Of a stretch of DNA of 64,000 bases, positions 12,365 through 25,828 are shown one piece after another. How positions within the stretch are numbered: the first letter of the stretch is position 1; each line of letters begins with the position of its first letter. Below the pieces are notes generated by a model. That model did no database searches. It saw only the letters and a program-made list of their open reading frames with translations, and was not told the origin of the DNA. The position numbers and the translations under genes were made by a program. Source of the stretch: Rostratula benghalensis (lineage: Eukaryota > Chordata > Aves > Charadriiformes > Rostratulidae); the NCBI GenBank assembly GCA_013399305.1, contig VXAI01000039.1:5274196-5338195 (forward strand), read 5' to 3'.

Positions 12365-15300
12365 GGGAAGTTATGTTCTGCCCAACATCCTTTCAATTTT
12401 GGCTGAGAAACAGCACTTGCATTTAAGAATAATGCAGCTTCCCTTCTTTTCCCACATATTTCCTAAAAAGTGCCAATGACTTACCAACTATCTTGCATTC
12501 TATTTGCATGAAACCTGCTCTCTTTTAAATATGACATAGATGTCCAGCAGTCCAGAAAGCATGTATGGGTAAAGAGTGGCTGAAAAGATAACAAAAACAA
12601 TTCCAAGAGTAAACATAGAAAGGGCAGGATGCATACAGAGATAGAGAGATGACAGGGGGTGGGGTTTGAAGGGAGGAAGAAAAGAGGAAAAATGTGTCTG
12701 TCTTGGTTTTTAGAGAGAAATATTATTTTGATAGCTGAATATAAAGGAAGGTGTGGAGGAAAACAATCAGGATGTCAGGACACCAGTCAGATTTTACTAC
12801 CTTATAAAGGTCAATTTAGAGACAAGTCCATCATGGTCTCCAAAACGTTTATAATATCCCCCCATATGAGCATTGAGTAGCCTGAATCTTTGAAGTTAAT
12901 TTGTTTTTGCTTTTGTTTGTTTCTTTTTTTCCTCATAATCCATACCACTTTTTCCCTACCTTATTTCTTCTGACAGGCTTCTCTTTCAGTGATCCAACGT
13001 TGCTTTTCTCTCTCTCCTAGCTCTGTGTGTTGACTCTAATAGCTTCTCTTCTTGGTATGTGGCAGTCAAACACACTTCTGCTTTCTCTAAGAGGATTTGC
13101 CACATTTGTTTAAGCTTCAATTTGAACCCACAAATACAGGCTTAATTTTAGGTTTGAATTTTAGTGAGGCAACATGTTCAATGGTGAATCAGGACCTCCG
13201 TTTAATACTTCTAATTTCATGCTCTTTCAAGGTGTTTAGGTAGTGATCAATGTATTTATAAGTTAGTAACCATGCTGAGATTTTGAAATCCATGTACACA
13301 CAAGAGCAATAGCTCCAAAATTGCCCATCTCTGACTGTTAATCTGGAATATCTCTTTGTTTGAAATTGAGTGTGTTATTTGTGTGTGTTCACTGTCTAAA
13401 AGAAAGTTGCTATGTTGTATCATGAATTTACTAATTATGTTCTTTGAAGAAAAGAAACAAAAAAACCCCCCTTGAATTTATGTACCTAGCAAAATGTTTA
13501 CGAAACCTTTCCTTGCTTTAACACCAACATTAAATTTTTCCATTCAGAAAAACAAACCATGGAAGGTGAAAGATAATTTTAGCAGCAATTTGCATTGCAT
13601 GCTACTTCTATTCCCATTAGACAGTGCATGCACATCTCTAAAAACTTAGTGCATGTGTTTTTAGCCTTCTTTCCCATCTCAAGCCTTTAGCTATCAAAAT
13701 TCATGCATGAATTTATGATAATAAGGTAATCCAAGGCACTGGTCCAGAGTCTGAGCACTGTTCCACTGGTGTATATCTAGAATAGCTATTTGTTTCGCTA
13801 GGACTGTTTGTATTTATACCAATGTAATGAAACTTAGATAAGGTGTGTTAACATTTCCTAACAGGAACAACTACTGTTATTCTGCTCTGAAACTGAGCTT
13901 TTGCTCCTGTATTTAACAGCAGGGTTGAGCCTCTGTGCCAGACAAAAGCATTAAAACTCTAAATCACTAATAATTCAAATAATATATTGAGATGATAAAA
14001 TTATTGCCTTTTCTGAGTTTGATTATCAGCAGCCTTTCTCTACTTCAGCAAAACACTTGACTTAAAAGAAACTATCACAATGCTGAGAATTTAATGAGCA
14101 TGTAGCATATTTGCAGACAAGGAATTTACAGATACTCTCAAGAAAAAAGAGAAATCTCAGGTTTTCTATTTTTTGCACTTAACTAGTTTACCCATTTATC
14201 ATGTCCCCTTACTAACACAAAATATATTTCTGAAGCATGACACATTTTCTTAAGAGTATCATATATAATGGATTTTATATACAGAGCTATTAGTTATTTG
14301 CCTTTGGTAGATTACAGTCTAGTCATAAGCAGAAATAAGTGTTATCTATCAGTATAAATATTAGAAGAAGTTTACTCCATACCTCCATTCCTTCCCACTT
14401 ACCCTAGCTCTGACTCTTACAAAGCATCAGACAGAGAAGCTATTTCAGGATTTATTTTCAAGAAGTTCAGTAGTCTATTGAAGATGTGGACTGTATATAT
14501 GAGACAGTGATAATCATGGCTTGGTTTGATAATATTTATTAAGTAGAAAAGACAAACTAATAGGAGTAGTTCTTCAGATGAAATGGAAAATTAAGTCTGA
14601 GACCTTCTGGTATGTTTTAACTTGAATAAGCAATGTAATGCTAAGTTTTTTTTCTGTAGTTTGTACACAGTCACTTTATAAACTGCTAAAAACATTCCCA
14701 AATTAAGAACATATATTTACTCTACAAGTTTTACATAGTGCACAAACTTATTAATTATATAACATAAAATGTATTAAGAATGTTAAAAAAAATAATCCAA
14801 AATCAAACCGAGTCACAAAAATATTTAACTATAAATCTTAGTCTTGTTCCATTCACCAGATTTCTTTCCCATAACAGATCTTTTTTACCCTTGGGCCCCG
14901 AGTCTCTCGTATTGTTTTAGAGTACCATCTGTGATTTAGTGGGTTGGTTATTGGCCCCTCACAGATAATACACTTAAACAGCAACAGAAAAATTAAAACC
15001 CTTTTAAATTTGTAACTAATAAATTTTATTGTAGTAATATCTCGTTTACTTCTGAAAATAGTGCTTACTGAAAACTGATACAAGTTACTGCAATAAAAAC
15101 AATACAATCAGCAGCATATTTCAAGTTATAATATAATGATTGAGAAATATCTAAAGTAGTTTCCCTATGATCTACAGATATCACTCCATAACACTGCCAT
15201 GCTGCTAATAGGCCAGAGTATGCTGGCTTCATATGCTGATTAGGAGGGATGAAATTAGACAAAGACTGTGGCTTGCTTGGGGATCCTTATTTAAAATTTT

Positions 15301-17793
15301 TTACAGTGCATTATTCCAAAAAGACACTGACATATGTTTTTCCCTAGACACGTATCAGGGGAACTTAATTATCTAAAATAATCTAAGTATCAGAGCTGAG
15401 CCTGTACTAGAAAAAGCATGACTGAATCTTAAAATTCTGAAACAATTCTGATTTAGCGAAATTCATGTTTCCATGAATGCAAAACTAGGCACACGAGACT
15501 GAAAAGTATTCAAAGTAAGAATTAAAAAAAAATCTGTGATGTATGGGTATGCTGATTAGTTTTGGGAATTACTGAAAGACTGAATTAGAAACACAGCCAT
15601 ATGACTTGGATAACTAACCAGCTCTACTGAAGATAATTAGTCCTCCTTATTACATACTATAACATATACTTCAGATTTACTTCATTAATAGAATTACTAG
15701 GAATCTGCAAACTGTCAATATTTATCACAGGGGGGAAAAAAAAAACTGTCAGAGAAATCGGTTATGTTCAATGTTCAGATCTAGGAGTGATAATCAGAAT
15801 AAAATAAATGCTGAGGATGAAAAAAAGACTTCACCAGCTTTGTGAAACTTTACAGCTTTTTCTTATGTTTGTATCTTTCTATGAGCAAGCAAGACTAAAA
15901 GATCATGTAATCATTGATTTGGATTATCAAATAATACTATTTAGGCTGTGCAGTCCTACTAGGCCCCTTTGAGCATACAAATTCACCATCTTCCAAGTTC
16001 ATTCACCTGCTCTGAAGCATTTCAGAGAGAGGAGACAAAACCACTGAGAACAGAAATAAGCTGTCACTGTATTGTAATTTCCTACCAGGTAAAACAGGAA
16101 AAGATCATCAGCTATGTGTAGCCAGCTACAGTTCTATAATAAAGGAAGATTATACAATGCATCGGTGTCACAATAAACAAGGAGAAAAGTAATGAACTAA
16201 CCAAAGCTTTAGGACAGGAGATGAATACTAGAGCACTAGCAAGTCATAATTAATCTCAATACATCTTCCTCTTGCAACGAGAGCATATATTATTGAGAGG
16301 AAGAGGATGGGATCCCTAAAAGCACGACAGGGTTTCAAAAGCTTCCCATAAAATTTTAGAGTCAAATTCAGTTCTTGAAGCAAATCTGAAGTGCTGCGAA
16401 TCTTCTTTCCACGTATTTAAAATATTTGTATCAACAGTGAAATACCATTAATCAATCAGAATTTGTCCAGGGTCACATTAATCAACTCACCTTGAGTATA
16501 AAATTGCAACAGGAATAATTTTCAAAGACTGTACTTGCTAGAAAGCGCAACCTTACATAAATCAAGGTAAATTATGCTGGACATAACAGGTAAAGGAAAT
16601 CAGACAGTAGTAACAAAAGAAAAAAGGCTTGGAATAAGCATTTAAAAGGGGGAGGAGTGAAGGGGGAAAAAAAAGCCAGGATTCCTTTAAGCTATTCTTC
16701 CTCCTGGTTTATCCTAGCTGTGCTTAGTATTTCCATGCAGAAAAGTATAAACTTTATTTCTGTTCTTCTGTCAATAATCTGTACAGTAGCTGGAAGCTAG
16801 CAGAAAAAATGCAGTCAAGGTCTTTATATGCTGGATATCTGAAAATTTTCTCTTTCATCTGAGTTTTCACTGATGAAACAGCAAAAACAAGCATGGTATG
16901 TATAAATCAATTCCCAGATGTAGAGACAAAATACGCTACACTTAGAAAAACACCTGAATGAGATGAATGAAAAAACACACTATAAAATCATAAATGAAAA
17001 AATTGTAAATTATAAACTGCATTTACAAATGTACTTCACTTGCAAATCTCAGTATGTTTAAATCTGTCTGATGCAATACTTGTGCTGTGCATCCATAAAT
17101 CAATACACTTTAAATATAAATCAGGTTTAGGCCATATACTCTATTACCTTTCAATCTTGGAAATAAAAATTAATAAAATAGCCTAATACAATGCAGCTCA
17201 ATGGAAGAAACCTCATAAAAAATGAATACACAGCTAAGACTATAAATTATATTAATACCATAAACACAATTTCAGCTTTGCTTATCGAAAACAGTATGAA
17301 TAACTAAACCAGGAATGCTAGCATAAATTTCAATGCCACATATTTCTCTTCAGTGGACATCACTCAGAAGGGTCCCATAAACAGACCAGAGAGCAAAATG
17401 TATGTATTTAACAGATCTCTAGTGAAATGATACCAATTTTTAGCAGTTTCCAAATGTATTATACTGCATGATATGTAATAATAGTAGAAAATAACAGATG
17501 TTATGGGACTGAATGCAAGGAATCAATTCAGTGTGGCATTCTGGCATATTTATAAAACTCATCAATAGAATCAGCTCTGGAGCTGGAAAGTGGGAATTTT
17601 TTTTACAAACAGTTTTTGCTATGGAATTGTATCCAGTATCTCATATCTTCATTGTGTTTTATTTAATGAAGAATGTAATCTGAGAAACACATAGGAAATA
17701 TTAATGTATTTCAGTTATAGTTGGTCAAAACTTCAAAATTTTTCTCAGATACATTCTTATTATTATAAAATTCACAATTTTTATACTGGCTTT

Positions 17794-17836
17794 GCACAAA
17801 CTAACAGTGCTAACAAACTAACAGGCTAACAGTGCA
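17794..17836. repeat. Short imperfect tandem repeat (about 16-17 bp unit)
   Basis: The unit ACAAACTAACAGTGCTA is followed by ACAAACTAACAGGCTA and a partial ACAGTGC. Local slippage duplication is the simplest explanation. Confidence 0.75.
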
Positions 17837-18106
17837 AGGCATAAGATGTTCAAGGAAACATTGTAAGAAATTTGCCCAGAGATAGGCCTGCAAAAATCTG
17901 TAAATAGTATGATTTTTTCATGTTAATTTCTAAACTCAGATCTCATTAAAAAAGCTTTTGTGTACTAAAACCAAACAACAACAATACAATAGAAAGAACT
18001 AGTAGACTTCTATAGGAAACCGTCAAGTCAAGACATGGACTCAATATTAGTTATGGATATTGCTTGTTTATTGCAGGTGAAGCTCTTTCATATATAGTGC
18101 TTTCTT

Positions 18107-18134
18107 ACATAAACATACTTACATAAACATACTT
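18107..18134. repeat. Perfect 14-bp tandem duplication
   Basis: ACATAAACATACTT occurs twice without a gap or mismatch, followed by ACTT of the next unit. Likely a recent slippage duplication. Confidence 0.9.
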
Positions 18135-19186
18135 ACTTGGCAATTCCTAATTTGATACAAGTTATAGGCAGCAAAGCTATAACTGGTTAACATCAAGCCT
18201 GAGAACTTGGCCTTGAGGATGAGCCAAGTCATTATATTTAATTGTTTAAAACTTCTTGTTTGCCCTTATTTACATCTTCTGTATCTGCTTAGATTCACAA
18301 TGGTTGTTCTTGTTTCAGACTATTTCTGTTACGTGACCATTTTCTTGCAGAAAAGGTTCCAACAGACTTGTATCCTGTTATACTTTTGGAAGTTAAAAAT
18401 TAAAAAAAAAAAATCAAAAAAAGATATTTTTGGCATTTTGTTTTTTTCCGGGAATCCCAAAACACATAAACTCTACAAACTTCTAAATAGATCTACATTT
18501 ATTTTTTACCTTCAATAAGAAAAACTAATGTGTTTTGAATGAAAAGAATCCAAGATATTTCTATTCCTATATTTTAATAAACAAACATATAATAATAACA
18601 TAAAATACTTTACTACTAATTCTTAAATTAAAAGCAAATTAATTTTAATTAGTCATTAATTGTAAATATTATTTTAGTACAGAATTTTTTCTTGTATCTA
18701 CTTCCAAATTGAACTCTCTTCTCTGCTGACAATGCAGAGCTGACAATTCAAAAGACCTATTAGAGAAAATTCTCATGAAAGTGGATAACTTAACATCACT
18801 GAAAATGGGATCTCCAGCTATATTTCTCCCTCTTTTAGAAAAAAGCACCATAGTTAATTTAAGATTTTTATTCAGGAAACAAGGGGAAATTTTTAAGTAG
18901 CTTTAGATCAAGTATAGGCAATATCACAATTCGGACTATTTCCTGCACTGTGACAACAGTAAATAAGCCATACTGAATGCATATCTAATTGTCACAAAAA
19001 ATACCCAGAACTTTGGACCTGGTTTGTATATTTTTCCCATTTTGTAATGAAAATACCTCTTTTAGAAGTAACAATGTGTTGCTGACAACTTCAAAAGCAA
19101 TAAATGAAGTACAAACTTGTAGTCAAGTTTGTTAACAGAAGGTGATAATGTAGAAAACACATATAGCCCTATAAACGCAACAGGGT

Positions 19187-19249
19187 ATTTTGTTTGTTTC
19201 TTTGTTTAGGTGTTTGTTGTTGTTTTGTTTTTTGTTTGGTTTGGTTTTA
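19187..19249. repeat. (TTTG)n-like simple sequence
   Basis: Irregular TTTG/TTG/TTTTG units over about 60 bases. Low complexity only. Confidence 0.75.
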
Positions 19250-20901
19250 AATATGAAGGGAAATATCAGGAACTTCTCCATACTACAAAGTGAATCTGTG
19301 GGGAATTTGAATTTTCACTTCATTTTTCACTGTATATTTTTCATAACTAGCCCCAGACTTCAGTGCCCTTTACCTGATATGCAGAATCACCAGTAAACTA
19401 AGGATTACCTTCACTAAATATTTATTAATTTCTGGCAATCTGGATAATTTCAAGTGAATTGGAAGGGTCAAAAAAAAAGTATCAGAGAAGGAATAAGTGG
19501 CCTTTGACAGAAACCGTAGAAATCATCTGCAGTGATCATTCTGACAAGGAACAGGAGCTGGTAATTAGAAGAAACTATCTCCAAATACATGTCATCAAAA
19601 ATGCCACCTGAGGGCTTGTTTTCACAGATTTATTTCCTAAGTAAAGAAAGATAAGTACTCGTAGTGGAAATAGCTCCTACATTTTATATTTGAAGTGGAA
19701 ATTGTTAAATCTTTGCAAAAGCATGACTTCAGTCATCCTAGAAGTATTCACAGAATCAGATGGGAGAATTTGTATGAGATCAGATACAGAAAACTGCCAG
19801 GAAACTAAGTAATGCCTCAGAAAATGAAAAATCATTCCATTTCAATCCCCTCAAAGTTTAGATCCTTAAGTCCTCCTGAACAAGCCATTAGGAAATTTTA
19901 CTATGATATTTTTACCTGCTGAAAGGTATGTCTGCTCTCTATAGAATATCTACTTTAGTCATTACAAAGAAGAAAAAATGACTTGCACATAATTGGTTAG
20001 GGTAGCCCTCTGGAAAATGGGAGAAAGAGTTTTAGGGGTTTTCCCTGTTCTCAATTTTAGCATTATTACCTTTCCTCCCTTAGAAAAGTCTGAAATATTC
20101 TGGAAGTAAACCTTTTGGTTCCACACAATCACTGGTTCGTTTCATTGAGAAATAACAAAACCCCTCAAATTTGAGGCTGATTTTATTTTTTTTTTTCCAA
20201 AATTATAGTGATCAGAATGACCTGATTTGCAGTGTTAACTGCGTTGCTAGCTGTGAAAGTACTTTGTAAAGTATGACCTGTTAATACTTTAAAAGTGATT
20301 TGAGATCACCACAAAGCTTGTGACAGAGGCGCACACACAGTATTATTGATTTGTGTTTGAGCTATTCTTTCTGTTATTTATCTTTTACAGCAGAAGGTGA
20401 CCTGATAGCTGTCTGTTTAGAAGGTGCATAGGGAGATGGTTTCCAGCTACAGAAGGTTGTGAGTGATACATCAGAAGATATCAAGCTAAAGATTAAGAGT
20501 TATAAATGAAGACTGCTTTTTAGTGTGGGTTTTGTTGGTTTTGGTTTTTGGGTTTTTTTTTTTTACCTGTAAGATTTGATCTGATAAACTGTTCTATTAC
20601 AACAGCTTTAAAATAGCAAATCTGACTCTTCACCTAGCTGTGAATGCTTAATATATAGAATCACATTTTTGTGTGAAACTTTCCTTTCTCTTTGGAAAAA
20701 ATGAAATACTTGAAAAGCAAATGTCTTGAAGATCTACATGGAAAAACTAGCCATAGAAGTTGATGTTGTTGTGGGTTTTTTTTTTCCTAAAAAGCAACTA
20801 TAGCAGCAAACGCAGCCTAATGGTGAATCCAGGCTAGAATGGGCAGCCAGGGATAAAGTCCGATTTTGATACCATAATGTACAAGTTACATTTGTATACA
20901 T

Positions 20902-21637
20902 TGTCCTGGTTTGAGGCAAGGAGAAACAATTTTCTATTTTACAATTTTACTTTTTTAGCTGGGCCTCTTCTAACTAACCAAACTCTGAAATTACCAGCAT
21001 ATTGTTCAGACACTGTTCACTCTCACAGTGATAAGACCTGATTATACCGAGAAATGGTATGCAGAGAGACCCTTGCTTATACTTATTGCTATAACAACCA
21101 AGGTCAGGGAATTCCATCATTTGCCCCATTGGAGGGAGAAGTGGAAAAGTGTAGAGGGGTCACATCTGTAGGGAGGAGCAGACAGGACAGGTGACCCAAA
21201 ACTGACCAGCTGGGGTATTCCATCCCACTTGCATCATGCTCAGTATAAAAGCTGAGGGATCAAAGGGTCAACTCTCCTTCTTCAGTGAGTGATGTCTGAG
21301 GAGGACCCTGTCTGTTCATCTGCCTTTGACCCTGATCTGAGCATTCCTGACTCCAGATCTGGAATCCAGCTACTACTGTCAATCACTAAGTCCAGTCTGG
21401 GACTTCTCCTGATACCTGGTGGTGACATGATCATCATCCTGGGAGCTTGAAACGGTTTTGTATATGTTGTATCTATTTCATTATTTTCTTCTTTCTTTTA
21501 GTATTAATACTTCATTACTCTAGTCAATTATAAACTGATAAATCTCTGTATCCTCTTCCTCTCCTTCTTTCCTTTGTAGGGGGGAGGAAGGGCTATCTGT
21601 CAGTCTGTTTTTGGTAAATTTAGATGGAACCACGACA
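20902..21637 (+). mobile_element. Solo LTR, avian ERVL-type (older copy)
   Basis: Begins TGTCCTGGTT and ends AACCACGACA, nearly perfect inverted termini (9 of 10) with the TG...CA ends of a retroviral LTR. Flanks are TACAT before and CACAT after, a 5-bp target duplication with one mismatch. It has a promoter-like block, GTATTCCATCCC at 21215-21226 then TATAAAA at 21244-21250, giving plus orientation. There is no internal gag/pol/env sequence on either side, so this is a solo LTR left by recombination between two LTRs. It holds only 3 CpG in 736 bases, consistent with long CpG decay. It shares its termini and the GTATTCCATCCC block with the LTR at 40.2 kb. The class assignment (ERVL-type) is from family knowledge, not from pol. 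Confidence 0.85.
21244..21250 (+). promoter_or_regulatory. TATA box of the solo LTR
   Basis: TATAAAA in the context CTCAGTATAAAAGCTGAGGG, 18 bases after the shared GTATTCCATCCC block. It marks the U3 promoter and fixes the LTR as plus strand. Current activity is unknown. Confidence 0.6.
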
Positions 21638-24616
21638 CACATATAAGTCTTCAAAGTGGAAACTGAACACGGTTGTCATTTACTTTTGGAAATTACTGTT
21701 CCACCAAAATCTGAATGAGCTTCTAAAAGAAACTGAAGTTTAGATTTCAGATTGTCAGTAACATGAACTACATAATTCATGCATCTGTTCACATAATTCC
21801 ATTCTCACAGTCAAGAGAAACTAACATTAACTGCAAATATAGAATTATGTGTCAAACTGTACCTTTCTTTCAGAAAAATTTCTCCTCCTAAATATCTTCC
21901 TGATAATTCATTGAAATGAGATCTACAGTGAATATTGTCAATATCAGACATTTCAAGGTAACTGTGACCTAGAAAAACCTAGTGCATTTATTTAGTAGGT
22001 AACTATTGATAAAATTTAGTCCAGAGACAGTGAAGTAACTAAAAAAGGGATGCAGAATAGTTCCAACAGTCAAATACTGTCTACTACACCCTTATTTGCA
22101 TTTGCTATTGATTAATTGTTGATCCTGACTTCCTTCACCAGCTTCTTTTATAACTCACAATAAATTATGCAGGATATGAGGCAGACTTCAAGGCACAACT
22201 TTATTATCAGTTTATTCTCTCTGATTAGCTAAAACCTCCATTGTAATATACAGTGGAATTCATAATGCCTGTACTCAAGTTTAACTCATACATACAATGC
22301 TTAGAATAATCTCTTCAGCCTGAAATTATACTGCTTTGTTTTTCCTAGACAGCTGAGTTTTATTTCCAGGTCAGTGTAGATAAGAATGGCTTCAGCTAAG
22401 GATATTTTTTTTTTCTTTTTTAAACTGATAGAAACGCTTTCCATGTAAGAACATGGGTCAACCCACAAGTCATGCAATAGTGCAATTTAACAAGTACCAA
22501 ATAAATTCTTATTAACCTCTATATTTTTTTTCTAAATTAAATTTGGGTTTGTTCTCTAATAATTGATTTTCTGATAAGTTGGTAAGTCCATTCCTCAGAG
22601 CAAAGACTAGACAGAATGGTTTCAGTTACTCTCAAAATTTGATTTTTTTAAATAAAATTGAAAAGCAAAAATAGATTTTTAGCGTAGTGTATTTAATGGA
22701 TTTGTTAATGATTGCTGCCTACTTCTACCTAAATATCAGCTGCAATTTATATTGTGTTGGACTTTGACTCTATTATTATAGTTGGCATTTGTGAATTTGC
22801 CAGTCCTTTAAATATTTCCTAGAAAACAGCAATTAAAGTTGATTGGCATATTTACCAGTTCTTTAGAATGAAAACAAAAATAAATTCAAATGAAGTGAAA
22901 AATCATAAAAACAACAAGCTCCTCTTCATTTTTTGTCTTGAAATTTTGTAAGTAAGACATGAGAGGTTAGAAAGGGTTGTCCTGACATGATTCCCTTTCT
23001 ATGAGTTTAAAGTTTCCTGTAGTTCTCAGGAACACTCTGTTCTTAAAGGTAACACTGTCTAGAGCATAAAACCCCAATACTGCATCAACATATATTTCAA
23101 GATAATTTCACTGTTGGTAGCACCATATCACAATGAGCAACATTATTCTGTGTTCTTAAAATAAAAACCTTTAGGAAGTCTACACATATATTAACAAAAT
23201 TTTCAAATGTTTGCTTAGTACCAGTGACCTCAAATTAGTACTTCTAAGCACCATTTTGAAGCTTTATATATTGAATTCAACATTTATTATTCACAGCCAC
23301 ACCAGACTGCAGAAGATAGAAATTTTTGATTAGAAGCTATAAAATCTAGATTCTATCTGTTATGAGGTCCTAGTAATTCACATCTTTGAGGCAGCAACAA
23401 CACATGGAAAGCAGCAAAGCTAATCAGAACAGTCAGAGTTTTGGGGAAAAGTGTCAATTATTTCTAATGAACTCTCTTTACTAGTTCAGAGATTCCAGTG
23501 CAATTTCTTTTTCTGTGGAGACATAATATATTTTATGATGTAATATTTTCTAGATGGTTATAGCTACACAACTGTTCAAATCAATAAACTACTTCTTAAG
23601 AGTCACTTCACTTCTGTTCCACTAGGCCAAAATGAAATAAATTCCCTCGTGCTTTTTTAATATTCTCTTTGATAGGTAAATAATCTCTAATAAGGTAAAA
23701 CATTTTCTTATTTTGAATTAATATGTCAGTTAATCCTGAGGAGATAATTCTCATAAAACAGTACAAATCATGCATTTATCTTTTCTCCAGAACTTCCACT
23801 GTCAAATATCAAAATACCAGGACAGAGAGGAGAGACAAAATCCTGGAAGTATTGACAAAAATTATGCATGAATTTACTGTAGCGAAGCCAGTCCTGGAAA
23901 TTTCCTGCACTTCTAATAGTAAACAACATACATTTGGAGGGATCTTTGTATTAACTGTCAAATTAATTCTTGTGTGCAGCATATTTTAGGGTGATAGACT
24001 TCCCTTACAGAATATCATTAGGGAAACACAAAGGACAACAGCAATAACAAACATATTTCTGTATTGCTGTATTGAAATGGAAATGATGAGTTAATCGGCA
24101 GTCCTTTTACCAAGTACTCTAATGAAAAAATCCTGCACGTGTGTAAATAAACACATACCTCTGTTAATCCATTTAAATAAGAGGTTAGCTTTGACATATC
24201 TACAACTAATTTGCAAACTGAACTGAACAGTTATACATAAGCCTCACACAATGTAATCAAAAAGAGAAATTCAATAATTCTGGTTTGAATAAGCTTACTT
24301 GGCCTGAAGTACTTGATTTCTCAAGAGTCATTAAAATTTCCTCCTGCATCTCTTGTGGACTAACTTTATGTGACACCCTATCACATTCATATCTATGAAT
24401 AACATTAGCATACTGTATTAGTATAGTAACATTAATATACATTCACCAATTCCACTTTAGAAATTTCACATTATACAGGCCTCTTTTATACTCACACCAG
24501 AAATTGCTTTCAAGCTATTGGGAATAACTGTTGTTCTTCATCCAATATTGTTGTAAAAGGCCTTTGAGCTCCTTTATAGAAACAAGTGGCTGAAAGAATG
24601 ATAGTCTCCAAGCCAC

Positions 24617-24640
24617 AAAAAAAAGAAAAAAAAAAAAAAA
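24617..24640. repeat. Poly-A tract with one G
   Basis: A8, G, A15. No transposon body was recognised upstream that would make this a retroposon tail. Confidence 0.85.
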
Positions 24641-25811
24641 GGATTATGCATCTGCCTAAAATAGTAGCTTAGTTAGCAACTTGCTCAGAGAAACTTTCAC
24701 TGTTGTTTTGAGGGGGAAGTATATCAGTATATTTCATGGAGAACAGCTCAAGTACAGTAGCATCAAATTATAGCTAGACGAAAAAGTAAGGTAAAGGCTG
24801 ATATGTCTAAGCACACAGAGATTCAGCTAAAGACAAAGTAAATGGTTTTCAACTAATCAAATTTGGGCAATTTATTTATTAACCATTATGCACTCTAAAA
24901 TAGGTAGGGCATTCATTTTTTAGAGAAGTCTACCACTACCTTACAGATAATAGAGAGAGGGGAAAAAAGGTTTAGTAAGGAAAATATCAGGAATAAGTTC
25001 TATTATAAATAGATTAATGATGTCTGTAGTTTTTTTCTTAATTCTAGACCCAAGTATTTGCAATTTAGCAGAATTATTTTATGGGTTCTAGATTTCATGA
25101 TGGGTTTCTCGTGAGATTTTGGATCAAAACTTGAGTATAGTAAAATAGCAGTAATAGAATTCTCTTACATGTGTCTGATGCTAGATTTTGTTGTGACAGA
25201 TAAAATAGTTCAATATGTGTAATTTCTCAAAGTCTTTTGCAAGGATAACAGGTGTATTTTACTGTTTACTCCACTTTATTAAATCATCTACATCATGATT
25301 TTAAGGTTGCTTTGATTACAAAAGTTCTCTTGGACACTTAGAATGAAGTGTTCCCAAGATGGAATTAGAATGGGATGTCTGAAGGCAACCTCCTGGCAAG
25401 CTTCTGATTATCATGGCTCACAAAGAACCTACTTCAGAATGGTTATTCAATCAGACAAATTAAAACAGCTTTCTAAAAACCCAATCACATCATTTGGCTT
25501 TGCTTGCCATATCCCTGCATAGGCAATAGGTTTATATGTATTGCAGCCAGACTGCAATTTCAGACTGTGTGTAAGTACCCAGCACAGCGTAGAAGGACCA
25601 GTTTTGGATGGAAGAAGCAAGAATGCAGCACGGGGCAGTCAGCTGCTCATGCTCTGGAAAATGTGTATCTCATGGATTTTTATGCTTTTATGGTTATTCT
25701 AATCTTGTACCTTAGTTATATTTTTGACTGTAATGTACCTATGACACATAAGAAACGTAAATCCAGTAGTATAAATCCAGTTTGTGCTTTAAGGTAGCAG
25801 TTATGGTAATT

Positions 25812-25828
25812 AAAAAAAAAAAAAAAAA
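25812..25828. repeat. Poly-A tract (17 A)
   Basis: Uninterrupted A17 flanked by TAATT and TTAAAATTT. No retroposon recognised next to it. Confidence 0.85.

Larger units (their letters stand above)
10308..20901. other. Long unique AT-rich stretch, no gene recognised
   Basis: About 10.6 kb with no recognised gene. The longest plain open frames are 130 codons at 10191-10583 minus (partly antisense CR1) and 106 codons at 11275-11595 plus; neither resembles a known protein. It contains T/G-rich simple sequence, A runs (11478-11492, 18403-18412) and small tandem duplications near 17.8 and 18.1 kb, listed separately. Confidence 0.5.

Noticed and set aside
24617..25828. Poly-A tails of processed pseudogenes
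   Set aside because: No coding remnant or target-site duplication was found next to either A tract.
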